Positions 1 to 11,694 of a stretch of 25,000 nt of DNA are shown here, one piece after another. The notes beneath the pieces are model-generated. The model did not search any database, was not told where the DNA came from, and was given only the letters and a program-made list of their open reading frames with translations. The stretch is from the NCBI GenBank assembly GCA_964020155.1, contig OZ026559.1, positions 417,501-442,500 on the forward strand, given 5' to 3'. The DNA is from Chondrilla cf. caribensis. Its lineage: Eukaryota > Porifera > Demospongiae > Chondrillida > Chondrillidae. The first letter of the stretch is position 1. Each line of letters opens with the position of its first letter. The position numbers and the translations under genes were made by a program.

Positions 1-170
1 TGCAGCAGTTGTCCAACTCATGGCGGTCCAAGTGCGACCCCATCCGCCGAACCGTGACAATGCACTCATTATTGACAGGCGATGATGGGTTTATCATCGC
101 TGGCGTGACCTGGTCGGAGGGGTGTGGTCAAGGAGTAAACAATTCAACCAAAAGTCTACATCAGTCGACC
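1..170 (+). other. 5' flank and probable leader of the first gene
   Basis: No separate gene is supported here. An open frame runs through this stretch into the first coding exon from an upstream ATG at position 9, but that start would put a long hydrophilic stretch before the signal peptide. The ATG at 171 is followed directly by a hydrophobic leader, so I chose it as the start. No clear TATA box or initiator was identified. Confidence 0.4.
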
Positions 171-1086
171 ATGAAGCTCGTCTTGTTCCTCTCCCTGTTC
201 CTCGCCCTGACCCTGGGCTGCCAGCCTCCGGACTGCGACCATCCAGACTGCGGGTCGTGTGGTGAGTCGATAATCTCGTTGACCGTAACAGAGTAGACTA
301 GAGGCAAATTTCACTGCAACAACTTCCCTCTTTTCCCTTCGCTATAGCCAATGCCTGCTGCCTGATCAAGTTCTCCTTCAGTAAGTTTCAAGGAAATACG
401 TTGTTGCTGGTGGTTCCCACTCGAGCACGACTTCACGAGGATTCCGTAAACGTTTCGTCACAGTGATGGTTCCATCAGTTCATCTTGTTCACCGTTCGTA
501 TGTCGATCGATGTCGCTTCACCTCGATCAACTGAGGCGCGTGTACCTTCGGCGGACGGCCTCACCACGTGCTGACACACGCACTGCATATCGGTGTTGGA
601 GTATCTATGCTTAAAGATGCATCTGTGTGTAATTGCTATCGCTGCTTGTTAAAGCATAGAATATCATCCATCATATATCATGGTTGAATTTTTGATAGTG
701 CAATGACATCAATGTTGATCTTGGAGGTCGATTTGATGCGTGCTCCTTGTTGTACAGTTTGTATGTTACATATTTTTTTCCATTCCAGAAATGGATGCAA
801 AGGAGACGAACGATGTTATTATCGCGTCTTTGAAAGCAGGTGAGCTACTGACTTAGTACGACAGTCACTCCAATTTGCTGTTCATGTAGTCGGTATGCAC
901 TGTAAGGTTAAATAACTGGTAGTGTATAATTTCTCCATTCTTTGGAACTGTTAAATATTTAGCATTATATCATGCTATCTGCATGTTATCGTTGTTGTTT
1001 AGGAGGGGCTGACAAACGGTACAGATTTGATGGTTCTGAGGATATGACTCCCTATCATGAACCAAGTGGTGCCAGCTACTTGACTC

Positions 1087-1160
<74 letters not shown>

Positions 1161-1800
1161 GTGTTCATGCATAATTTCAATATCAAGCCAGCTGATTTTA
1201 ATCCCAGTTTATCATCCCACTCACATGCATTTTCATTATCGAGTACAGTTTCCCTTGTGAATGCCTTGCTCCGTGTTCATTTTGTCACAGGGTGTCCACT
1301 CCACCCTGGTCCACCACTACAACGACACTTTGGACTTCCTCGTCTTTGCTGAGCATGACACCGGCTACGCCAATGTTAGGGTGAGTGGATCCATGACGGA
1401 GCTAGAGTTAACGTGTAGGATTTGATGCACTCCCTTGCAATAGGATATTATAGTCATTCTTGGGCCAACTGCACCACTATAGCTGTCTGGGCTGGATCAC
1501 TTTACACTGTTCCTAATAAGCAGCAGTTATTTTAAGTGTAATGATCCAAGTGGATGGTCCTACCAGTCCAAATTTTTGCCTCTGAGTGCGCATTTTTGAA
1601 ATAAATCTCCCTATCTGACTTCAGAAGGATGCACCGCTGTTGACCTCATCTGACTGTGAAGCTTATCATTTTTGTTCTTTGTTCTGTTTGTAGGCCTTCT
1701 CCATCTCCAGGATCTGGGGTGCTTACTGCGACGAAGGACAGAACTACAAGAATCTTGTTGGCTTTATGAAGGGGCTGAGTGAGTGAATGTACACAGTGTG

Positions 1801-1843
<43 letters not shown>

Positions 1844-2109
1844 GTGTGTGTGTTGTGTGTGTGTGTGTGTGTGTGTGTGTTTTGTGTGTGTTGTGTGTGT
1901 GTGTGTGTGTGTGCGTGCGTGTGTGTGTGTATGTGTGTGTGTGTGTGTGTGTTGTGTGTGTATGTGTGTGTGTTTAGTTGTGTGTGTTGTGTGTGTGCAT
2001 GTGCATGCATTACATCCATTTTCCTTTTCAATTCCTCACACACTCAGGCAAGCCTTTTGAGGCAATGACAGTTCTCCACGGATGTACTAACAAGACTAAA
2101 GAGTTCTAG
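171..2109 (+). CDS. Secreted small cysteine-containing protein, seven exons, unknown family
   Basis: Exons read as 171-261, 348-380, 789-839, 1003-1088, 1291-1380, 1694-1778 and 2048-2109 (TAG stop). Every intron is GT-AG, the phases match at each junction, and the total is 498 bp for 165 residues. Residues 1-16 are a hydrophobic signal peptide (MKLVLFLSLFLALTLG). Six cysteines follow within residues 17-35, and two more lie at about 129 (in WGAYC) and 158 (in LHGC), so disulfides in a secreted protein are likely. Sequons NDT and NKT are present. Exon 6 could instead read through its donor to a TGA at 1784-1786, giving a shorter C-terminus. I do not recognise the family. Its size, exon number and a DTGYA stretch are faintly lipocalin-like, but the lipocalin GxW motif is not seen, so I make no functional call. 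Intron 4 begins directly in a GT microsatellite. Confidence 0.8.
1089..1158 (+). repeat. (GT)n microsatellite starting at the exon 4 splice donor
   Basis: About 35 uninterrupted GT units begin at the first intron base after the CAG that ends exon 4 of the secreted-protein gene. The donor is therefore simply the first GT of the repeat, and many equivalent donor dinucleotides follow it. Confidence 0.95.
1799..2008 (+). repeat. Interrupted (GT)n tract in intron 6 of the first gene
   Basis: GT repeat broken by TTG, GCGT and TATG interruptions. It fills most of the intron, starting about 20 bp after the donor at 1779 and ending about 40 bp before the acceptor of the last exon. The interruptions suggest an older, more stable tract than the one at 1089. 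Confidence 0.9.
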
Positions 2110-2340
2110 GTGGACAGGAGAACCTCCCTTGATTGTAGGATTTTGTTTATCTTCTAAAACTTGTAGATTTACATTTATTGCAGCTGAATTATAATCCATT
2201 TCAAAATTAATGGCACTAGCTGTTTCCATGTGTATACACATGAAGTATCACTTGATATGATATAATATCATGACATAATTGAATCATTTCCTACAACGAA
2301 TTCGATGAACTTGACTATTATTCAGTTTGGTGAATACAGC
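2110..2340. other. 3' flank of the first gene, nothing recognised
   Basis: AT-rich sequence after the stop codon. I see no AATAAA hexamer close to the stop, no open frame with gene-like structure, and no clear repeat. Confidence 0.5.
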
Positions 2341-2525
2341 GCACATATTGGTGCATATGGTACACATATTGGTGCATATGGTACACATATTGGTGCATAT
2401 GGTGCACCTATTGGTGCATATGATGTACATATTGGTGCATATATATGGTACATAATATTATATTGGTGCATATGGTACACATATTAGTGTATATGGTACA
2501 CATATTGGTGCATATGGTGCACATA
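2341..2525. repeat. 21-bp minisatellite
   Basis: Tandem copies of a unit reading roughly GGTACACATATTGGTGCATA plus T. About eight recognisable copies are present, degenerating on the right where spacing varies (for example near 2440-2465). The short open frames across it are repeat artefacts. Confidence 0.85.
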
Positions 2526-2562
2526 GTGCATGATGCATATGGTTTACAGGGTACATATAATA

Positions 2563-2660
2563 CAGTGAATACAAAATTGTTAATCTGCCACAATTTGTTT
2601 TCCAAGAATTAGGTGGATTATTGAGTTTGGCGGATTAAGTGGATATTCATTGGTACTTAT
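2563..2660. mobile_element. MITE-like fragment, same family as the element at 11695
   Basis: Begins CAGTGAATAC after a TA and continues with a TTAATCTGCCACAATT stretch, then GGCGGATTAAGTGGATATTC. The same words occur in the complete element at 11695-11863. No clear right terminal repeat is visible, so this looks like a truncated or decayed copy. Confidence 0.5.
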
Positions 2661-2832
2661 GTAGAATGCACTCAGTGTAGAATAGCAACAATATAAAAAT
2701 GTACTATATTGGGTTACAATCCATGTACAAAAATTATCACTGTCATATCATCGACATCATCTTGCAATTGACACAGTTGACATTACCCCACTCCCACAAG
2801 CTATGCAAGATGGTATTCTCTTCCATACATTG

Positions 2833-2876
2833 ACTGTGGTGCTATGCCCAAAATTTGGCCATAGCACCACTGTGAA
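2833..2876. repeat. Short palindrome, stem of 11 bp
   Basis: GTGGTGCTATG at 2836-2846 is complemented by CATAGCACCAC at 2860-2870, around an AT-rich loop. The left arm and loop recur near 12328, so this belongs to a dispersed element and not to a unique structure. Confidence 0.75.
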
Positions 2877-2900
2877 TAATAAGGGCCACAAAGCACACAA

Positions 2901-3140
2901 GGAGATGTTTCATAACTTAGTTCACATCCCCAACTAGATGAAAATTTCAGTTTGACACGCCCCCTCTGCCACACTCAGCCACACCCAAAGAGGCTTAATA
3001 TTTTGTTAATGTACGTATAGGATCTAATAACGCTAAACACGTTTTTGTGTAGCTGATGGGAGAGGGGGCGTGTCAACATGAAAATTTCATGGAGACCTAG
3101 CTGTGGACCTATACTAACTTATGAAACAAGTAATATCTCC
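2901..3140. repeat. Foldback element at the left edge of the 187-bp satellite
   Basis: The left arm (about 2901-2970) contains GGAGATGTTTCATAACTTAG and GACACGCCCCCTCT. The right arm (about 3061-3140) contains AGAGGGGGCGTGTC and ACTTATGAAACAAG followed by ATATCTCC. Read as reverse complements, these align in the same order over about 70-80 bp with small gaps, leaving a central spacer of roughly 90 bp. The right arm and spacer are what the satellite downstream repeats head to tail; the left arm appears only here. This is the form expected if a MITE or foldback element was the source of the satellite. Confidence 0.7.
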
Positions 3141-6100
3141 GTAGGTGGTCCCTAACCCTAACTACATCCGGAGGTGCTTAATATTTTTTAATGTATGGGA
3201 AGGTATAGGATCAAATAACGCTAAGCACCTTTTTGTATAGCTCATGGGAGAGGGGGCGTGTCAACATGAAATTTCATGGAGACCTAGCTGTGGATCTATA
3301 CTAACTTATGAAACAAGTAATATCTCCGTAGGTGGTCCCTAACCCAAACTACATCCGGAGGTGCTTAATATGTTTTAATGTATGGGAAGGTATACGTACA
3401 TAGGATCAAATAACGCTAAGCACCTTTTCGTATAGCTCATGGGAGAGGGGGCGTGTCAACATGAAATTTCATGGAGACCTAGCTGTGGACCTATACTAAG
3501 TTAGGAAACAAGTATTATCTCCGTAGGTGGTCCCTAGCCCTAACTACATCCGGAGGTGCTTAATATTTTTTAATGTATGGGAAGGTATAGGATCAAATAA
3601 CGCTAAGCACCTTTTCGTATAGCTTATGGGAGAGGGGGCGTGTCAACATGAAATTTCATGGAGACCTAGCTGTGGACCTATACTAATTTATGAAACAAGT
3701 ATTATCTCCGTAGGTGGTCCCTAACCCTAACTACATCCGGAGGTGTTTAATATGTTTTAGTGTATGGGAAGGTACGTATACATAGGATCAAATAACGCTA
3801 AGCACCTTTTCGTATAGCTCATGGGAGAGGGGGCGTGTCAACATGAAATTTCATGGAGACCTAGCTGTGGACCTATACTAAGTTATGAAACAAGTAATAT
3901 CTCCGTAGGTGGTCCCTAGCCCTAACTACATCCGGAGGTGCTTAATATTTTTTAATGTATGAGAAGGTATAGGATCAAATAACGCTAAGCACCTTTTCGT
4001 ATAGCTCATGAGAGAGGGGGCGTGTCAACATCAAATTTTATGGAGACCTAGCTGTGGACTTATACTAACGTATGAAACAAGTAATATCTCCGTAGGTGGT
4101 CCCTAACCCAAACTACATCCGGAGGTGCTTAATATGTTTTAATGTATGGGAAGGTATAGGATCAAATAACGCTAAGCACCTTTTCGTATAGCTCATGGGA
4201 GAGGGGGCGTGTCAACATGAAATTTCATGGAGACCTAGCTGTGGACCTATACTAAGTTATGAAACAAGTAATATCTCCGTAGGTGGTCCCTAGCCCTAAC
4301 TACATCCGGAGGTGCTTAATATTTTTTAATGTATGAGAAGGTATAGGATCAAATAACGCTAAGCACCTTTTCGTATAGCTCATGAGAGAGGGGGCGTGTC
4401 AACATCAAATTTCATGGAGACCTAGCTGTGGACTTATACTAACGTATGAAACAAGTAATATCTCCGTAGGTGGTCCCTAACCCAAACTACATCCGGAGGT
4501 GCTTAATATGTTTTAATGTATGGGAAGGTATAGGATCAAATAACGCTAAGCACCTTTTCGTATAGGTCATGGGAGAGGGGGCGTGTCAACATGAAATTTT
4601 ATGGAGACCTAGCTGTGGACCTATACTAAGTTATGAAACAAGTATTATCTCCGTAGGTGGTCCCTAACCCTAACTACATCCGGAGGTGCTTAATATGTTT
4701 TAATGTATGGGAAGGTATACATAGGATCAAATAACGCTAAGCACCTTTTCGTATAGCTCATGGGAGAGGGGGCGTGTCAACATGAAATTTTATGGAGACC
4801 TAGCTGTGGACTTATACTAACGTATGAAACAAGTAATATCTCCGTAGGTGGTCCCTAACCCTAACTACATCCGGAGGTGCTTAATATTTATTAATGTATG
4901 GGAAGGTATACATAGGATCAAATAACGCTAAGCACCTTTTCGTATAGCTCATGGGAGAGGGGGCGTGTCAACATGAAATTTCATGGAGACCTAGCTGTGG
5001 ACCTATACTAAGTTATGAAACAAGTATTATCTCCGTAGGTGGCCCTAACCCAAACTACATCCGGAGGTGCTTAATATTTTTTAATGTATGGGAAGGTATA
5101 GGATCAAATAACGCTAAGCACCTTTTCGTATAGCTCATGGGAGAGGGGGCGTGTCAACATGAAATTTTATGGAGACCTAGCTGTGGACCTATACTAAGTT
5201 AGGAAACAAGTATTATCTCCGTAGGTGGTCCCTAACCCAAACTACATCCGGAGGTGCTTAATATTTTTTAATGTATGGGAAGGTATAGGATCAAATAACG
5301 CTAAGCACCTTTTCGTATAGCTCATGGGAGAGGGGGCGTGTCAACATGAAATTTCATGGAGACCTAGCTGTGGACCTATACTAAGTTATGAAACAAGTAT
5401 TATCTCCGTAGGTGGTCCCTAACCCAAACTACATCCGGAGGTGCTTAATATTTTTTAATGTATGGGAAGGTATAGGATCAAATAACGCTAAGCACCTTTT
5501 CCTATAGCTCATGGGAGAGGGGGTGTGTCAACATGAAATTTCATGGAGACCTAGCTGTGGACCTATACTAAGTTATGAAACAAGTATTATCTCCGTAGGT
5601 GGTCCCTAACCCAAACTACATCCGGAGGTGCTTAATATTTTTTAATGTATGGGAAGGTATACATAGGATCAAATAACGCTAAGCACCTTTTCGTATAGCT
5701 CATGGGAGAGGGGGCGAGTCAACATGAAATTTCATGGAGACCTAGCTGTGGACTTATACTAACGTATGAAACAAGTAATATCTCCGTAGGTGGTCCCTAA
5801 CCCTAACTACATCCGGAGGTGTTTAATATGTTTTAATGTATGGGAAGGTATACATAGGATCAAATAACGCTAAGCACCTTTTCGTATAGCTCATGGGAGA
5901 GGGGGCGTGTCAACATGAAATTTCATGGAAACCTAGCTGTGGACCTATACTAACTTATGAAACAAGTATTATCTCCGTAGGTGGTCCCTAGCCCTAACTA
6001 CATCCGGAGGTGCTTAATATTTTTTAATGTATGGGAAGGTATAGGATCAAATAACGCTAAGCACCTTTTCGTATAGCTCATGGGAGAGGGGGCGTGTCAA

Positions 6101-8324
6101 CATGAAATTTCATGGAGACCTAGCTGTGGATCTATACTAACTTATGAAACAAGTATTATCTCCGTAGGTGGTCCCTAACCCAAACTACATCCGGAGGTGC
6201 TTAATATGTTTTAATGTATGGGAAGGTATAGGATCAAATAACGCTAAGCACCTTTTCGTATAGCTCATGGGAGAGGGGGCGAGTCAACATGAAATTTCAT
6301 GGAGACCTAGCTGTAGATCTATACTAAGTTACGAAACAAGTATTATTTCCGTAGGTGGTCCCTAACCCTAACTACATCCGGAGGTGCTTAATATGTTTTA
6401 ATGTATGGGAAGGTATAGGATCAAATAACGCTAAGCACCTTTACGTATAGCTCATGGGAGAGGGGGTGTGTCAACATGAAATTTCATGGAGACCTAGCTG
6501 TGGACCTATACTAAGTTATGAAACAAGTATTATCCCCGTAGGTGGTCCCTAACCCTAACTACATCCGGAGGTGCTTAATATTTTTTAATGTATGGGAAGG
6601 TATACATAGGATCAAATAACGCTAAGCACCTTTTCGTATAGCTCATGGGAGAGGGGGCGAGTCAACATGAAATTTCATGGAGACCTAGCTGTGGACTTAT
6701 ACTAACGTATGAAACAAGTAATATCTCCGTAGGTGGTCCCTAACCCAAACTACATCCGGAGGTGCTTAATATTTTTTAATGTATGGGAAGGTATAGGATC
6801 AAATAACGCTAAGCACCTTTTCGTATAGCTCATGGGAGAGGGGGCGTGTCAATATGAAATTTTATGGAGACCTAGCTGTGGATCTATACTAACTTATGAA
6901 ACAAGTATTATCTCCGTAGGTGGTCCCTAACCCAAACTACATCCGGAGGTGCTTAATATTTTTTAATGTATGGGAAGGTATAGGATCAAATAACGCTAAG
7001 CACCTTTTCGTATAGCTCATGGGAGAGGGGGCGAGTCAACATGAAATTTCATGGAGACCTAGCTGTGGACTTATACTAACGTATGAAACAAGTATTATCT
7101 CCGTAGGTGGTCCCTAACCCAAACTACATCCGGAGGTGCTTAATATTTTTTAATGTATGGGAAGGTATAGGATCAAATAACGCTAAGCACCTTTACGTAT
7201 AGCTCATGGGAGAGGGGGCATGTCAACATGAAATTTTATGGAGACCTAGCTGTGGACCTATACTAATTTATGGAACAAGTAATATCTCCGTAGGTGGTCC
7301 CTAGCCCTAACTACATCTGGAGGTGCTTAATATTTTTTAATGTATGGGAAGGTATAGGATCAAATAACGCTAAGCACCTTTTCGTATAGCTCATGGGAGA
7401 GGGGGCGTGTCAACATGAAATTTCATGGAGACCTAGCTGTGGACCTATACTAATTTATGGAACAAGTAATATCTCCGTAGGTGGTCCCTAACCCTAACTA
7501 CATCCGGAGGTGCTTAATATTTTTTAATGTATGGGAAGGTATAGGATCAAATAACGCTAAGCACCTTTACGTATAGCTCATGGGAGAGGGGGCATGTCAA
7601 CATGAAATTTTATGGAGACCTAGCTGTGGACCTATACTAATTTATGAAACAAGTAATATCTCCGTAGGTGGTCCCTAGCCCTAACTACATCTGGAGGTGC
7701 TTAATATTTTTTAATGTATGGGAAGGTATAGGATCAAATAACGCTAAGCACCTTTTCGTATAGCTCATGAGAGAGGGGGCGTGTCAACATGAAATTTCAT
7801 GGAGACCTAGCTGTGGACCTATACTAATTTATGGAACAAGTAATATCTCCGTAGGTGGTCCCTAACCCTAACTACATCCGGAGGTGCTTAATATTTTTTA
7901 ATGTATGGGAAGGTATAGGATCAAATAACGCTAAGCACCTTTTCGTATAGCTCATGGGAGAGGGGGCGTGTCAACATGAAATTTCATGGAGACCTAGCTG
8001 TGGATCTATACTAAGTTATGAAACAAGTATTATCTCCGTAGGTGGTCCCTAACCCAAACTACATACGGAGGTGCTTAATATGTTTTAATGTATGGGAAGG
8101 TATAGGATCAAATAACGCTAAGCACCTTTTCGTATAGCTTATGGGAGAGGGGGCATGTCAACATGAAATTTTATGGAGACCTAGCTGTGGACCTATACTA
8201 ATTTATGGAACAAGTAATATCTCCGTAGGTGGTCCCTAACCCTAACTACATCCGGAGGTGCTTAATATTTTTTAATGTATGGGAAGGTATAGGATCAAAT
8301 AACGCTAAGCACCTTTTCGTATAG
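2988..8324. repeat. Satellite array, 187-bp monomer, about 28 copies
   Basis: The landmark AGAGGGGGCG (or a one-base variant) recurs 28 times from 3061 to 8146. Most spacings are 187 bp; a few are 191 or about 195 bp because of a small insertion (ATACAT or ACGTACAT type) before GGATCAAATAACG. Copies differ at a limited set of sites, such as AACCCTAAC/AACCCAAAC/AGCCCTAAC and TTTTTTAATG/TGTTTTAATG. Each monomer has an inverted pair AGGTGCTTA...TAAGCACCT. The array ends abruptly at 8324, where the second satellite starts. No gene is seen in it; short open frames are periodic artefacts. Confidence 0.97.
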
Positions 8325-8963
8325 CAACGTGATTTCAAATCACCTAGAATTTTCATCAGAAACAAAACCTATCATTTTTGTTATCGAAAGGACTGTATTA
8401 GTTCCAGGAGTGTATCCGTGCATTCGTAGTAGATCTATGATGCATTATGTGCACACAGGAGAGGTCGTGGTGACAAGCATAAAATTTGACATTTTTTAGC
8501 TTGTCACCATGAGGCCAATAGCACACCCAGGACGGTTTGCATGCATCCAAAATTGTGTTGGTGAGTTTTGGACAGGTACTGGGCAGCCCTTGGTGACCAG
8601 CAACGTGATGTCAAATCACCTGAGTTATCACCACAAGGCGTATTACACTTATATTGAAATGTACATACAAATGTATAATGCTATGTGCCATATGGACACC
8701 TGAGAGAATTTTCATCAGCAACAAAACCTATCATTTTTGTTATCGAAAGGACTGTATTAGTTCCAGGAGTGTGTCCGTGCATTTGTTTTAGTTCTATGAT
8801 GCATTATGTGCACACAGGAGAGGTCGTGGTGACAAGCATAAAATTTGACATTTTTTAGCTTGTCACCACGAGGCCCATAGCACACCAAAAACGGTTTGCA
8901 TGCATCCGAAATTGTGTTGATGAGTTTTGGACAGGTACTGGGCAGCCCTTGGTGACCAGCAAC
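8325..8963. repeat. Second satellite (about 357 bp unit), block 1
   Basis: Roughly two copies, about 359 bp apart by the landmark AACAAAACCTATC (near 8361 and 8720). They are the reverse complement of the units in the next block. Within each unit a GGTGACAAGC...GCTTGTCACC hairpin is visible. The first copy lacks an internal piece: ATCACCT joins directly to AGAATTTTCATCAG. Confidence 0.9.
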
Positions 8964-10715
8964 AATTTGAGATTTCTTTGCTGGTCACCAAGGGTTACCC
9001 AGTGTCCATGCCAAACTCACCAACACAATTTGGGAAACATTATGATTGTCCTGAGTGTGCTATAAGCCTCGTGGTGACAAGCAAAAAAATGTCAATTTTT
9101 TGAGTTGTCACCACGGCCTCTCCTGTGTGGACGTAATGCATCATAGCTAAAATCTGAATGCACAGACACACTCCTGGACCTAGTAGCTACCTTCTGATAG
9201 CAAGAAAGATGCATTTTGATGCCGACCAAAATTTCCCCCCAGTGCCACATATAAAATGTATATACTTTGTATGTACATTCATATATAAGTGTAATACGCC
9301 TTGTGGTGATCACCCAAGCAATTTGAGATTTCTTTGCTGGTCACCAAGGGCTACCCAGTGTCTATGCCAAACTCACCAACACAATTTGGGAAACATTATG
9401 ATTGTCCTGAGTGCGCTATAAGCCTCGTGGTGACAAGCCAAAAAATGTCAATTTTTTTGAGTTGTCACCACGGCCTCTCCTGTGTGCACATTATGCATCA
9501 TAGCTGAAATCCGAATGCACAGACACACTCTTGGACCTAGTAGCTACCTTCAGATAGCAAGAAAGATGCATTTTGATGTCGACCAAAATTTCCCCCCAGT
9601 GCCACATATAATAAAATGTATATACTTTGTATGTACATTCACATATAAGTGTAATACGCCTTGTGGTGATCACATAAACAATTTGAGATTTCTTTGCTGG
9701 TCACCAAGGGCTACCCAGTGTCCATGCCAAACTCACCAACACAATTTGGGAAGCGTTCAGATTGTCCTGAGTGCGCTATAAGCCTCGTGGTGACAAGCAA
9801 AAAATGTCACTTTTTTGAGTTGTCACCACGGCCTCTCCTGTGTGCACGTAATGCATCATAGCTGAAATCCGAATGCATAGACACACTCCTGGACCTAGTA
9901 GCTACCTTCTGATAGCAAAAAGATGCATTTTGATGTGGACCAAAATTTCCCCCCAGTGCCACATATAATAAAATGTATATACTTTGTATGTGCATTCATA
10001 TAAAAGTGTAATACGCCTTGTGGTGATCACCCAAGCAATTGGAGATTTCTTTGCTGGTCACCAAGGGCTACCCAGTGTCCATGCCAAACTCACCAACTCA
10101 ATTTGGGAAGCATTCAGATTGTTCTGAGTGCGCTATAAGCCTCGTGGTGACAAGCAAAAAAATGTCAATTTTTTGAGTTGTCACCACGGCCTCTCCTGTG
10201 TAGACGTAATGCATCATAGCTGAAATCCAAATGCACAGACACACTCCTGGACCTAGTAGCTACCTTCTGATAGCAAGAAAGATGCATTTTGATGTCGACC
10301 AAAATTCCCCCCCAGTGCCACATAATAAAATGTATATACTTTGTATGTACATTCATATATAAGTGTAATACGCCTTGTGGTGATCACATAAGCAATTTGA
10401 GATTTCTTTGCTGGTCACCAAGGGCTACCCAGTGTCCATGCCAAACTCACCAACACAATTTGGGAAGCATTATGATTGTTCTGAGTGCGCTATAAGCCTC
10501 GTGGTGACAAGCAAAAAAATGTCAATTTTTTGAGTTGTCACCACGGCCTCTCCTGTGTGCACGTAATGCATCATAGCTGAAATGCGAATGCACAGACACA
10601 CTCCTGGACCTAGTAGCTACCTTCTGATAGCAAGAAAGATACATTTTGATGTGGACCAAAATTTCCCCCCAGTGCCACATATAAAATGTATATACTTTGT
10701 ATGTACATTCATATA
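8964..10715. repeat. Second satellite, block 2, inverted relative to blocks 1 and 3
   Basis: CTGGTCACCAAGGG recurs at 8981, 9337, 9697, 10054 and 10411, giving periods of 356-360 bp. Within one unit, three segments of about 119 bp resemble one another: each starts with a TCACCA- or GACCAAA-type word followed by CCCAGTG or CCTGTGTG, and each ends with a variant of CGTGGTGACAAGCAA. The unit therefore looks like a trimer of a diverged ancestral monomer. Short open frames here are duplicated in register and are not genes. Confidence 0.92.
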
Positions 10716-11200
10716 TTGTTATCTAAAGGACCGTATTAGATCCAGGAGTGTGTCCGTGCATTCGTTTTAGATCTATGATGCATTATGTGCACACAGGAGA
10801 GGCCGTGGTGACAAGCATAAAAATTGACATTTTTTTGCTTGTCACCACGAGGCCAATAGCACACCCAGGACGGTTTGCATGCATCCGAAATTGTGTTGGT
10901 GAGTTTGGGACAGGTACTGGGCAGCCCTTGGTGACCAGCAACGTGATGTCAAATCGCTTGAGTTATCACCATAAGGCGTATTACACTTATATTAAAATGT
11001 GCCTGTAAATGTATAATGCTATGTGCCATATGGACACCTGAGAGAATTTTCATCAGCAACAAAACCTATCATTTTTGTTATCAAAAGGACCGTATTAGTT
11101 CCAGGAGTGTGTCCGTGTGTTCGTATATGCTCTATGATGCATTATTTGCACACAGGAGAGGCTGTGGTGACAAGCAAAAAAATGTCAATTTTTACGCTTG
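10716..11200. repeat. Second satellite, block 3, same orientation as block 1
   Basis: The orientation flips back near 10716, where an ATTCATATATTG stretch joins TTATCTAAAGG. About one and a third units follow, with the landmarks CAGGAGTGTGTCCGTG and TTGGTGACCAGCAACGTGA. The copies are close to those in block 1 (8325-8963). Confidence 0.88.
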
Positions 11201-11520
11201 TCACCTCCAATCCTATTTCGTGGCCTGTAACCCCAGCTACATTCGGACGTGCTTTATGGGAGAGAATAGGAGAATATATACTGAACACCTTCATGGGCTG
11301 ACCAGTGTCCATATCAAAATTTATAACACAAATACGGATGCATGCACACCCTCCAGTATGTGCGATGGACTTCGTGGTGGCGTGTTAGTAAAAGTCAACT
11401 TTTATTGCTGGTCACCATGGCCTCTCCAGTGTTCGTGTGATGCATCATAGCACAAATATTAATGAATGCACACTCTTCTAGAGGTGCTACAGACCTTGTG
11501 GTGACCAATAAAATTTCTTA
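11200..11520. repeat. Diverged satellite junction combining both satellite families
   Basis: 11205-11285 (CCTGTAACCCCAGCTACATT, then CGGACGTGCTTTATGGGAGAG and GAACACCTT) follows the order of words in the 187-bp satellite. 11285-11520 (GACCAGTGTCCAT, GCTGGTCACCATGGCCTCTC, GTGGTGACCAATAAA) follows the 119-bp subunits of the second satellite. All copies here are strongly diverged, as expected at the edge of an array. Confidence 0.65.
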
Positions 11521-11694
11521 TTGAATGACAAATTTCTTGAAGGCATGGAATGTTTAGTGTGGGAAGAGTAGTATGGAGGTCGAATCGGATATCATGGCAA
11601 AATCGCTGGTAGGTCATAATTTACCTGAACCAATTCAAACACACTGAGTGGAGGACATGTACTGTGTGTACATACATACATATACAGTGAATTC
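11521..11694. other. Unassigned intergenic sequence
   Basis: No gene, repeat family or structural RNA recognised between the satellite edge and the first complete MITE. Confidence 0.4.

Noticed and set aside
1161..1352. Open frame over exon 5 of the first gene in a different frame
   Set aside because: The frame used by exon 5 is fixed by the phases of exons 4 and 6; this alternative frame has no splice-compatible neighbours.
2937..8324. Regular repeats considered as a CRISPR array
   Set aside because: Monomers are 187 bp and contiguous with no unique spacers, and the context is eukaryotic; this is satellite DNA.
9092..10495. Family of repeated open frames of 60-99 codons in the second satellite
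   Set aside because: They recur with the 357-bp period on both strands, differ by frameshifts between copies, and show no protein-like conservation; they are satellite artefacts.
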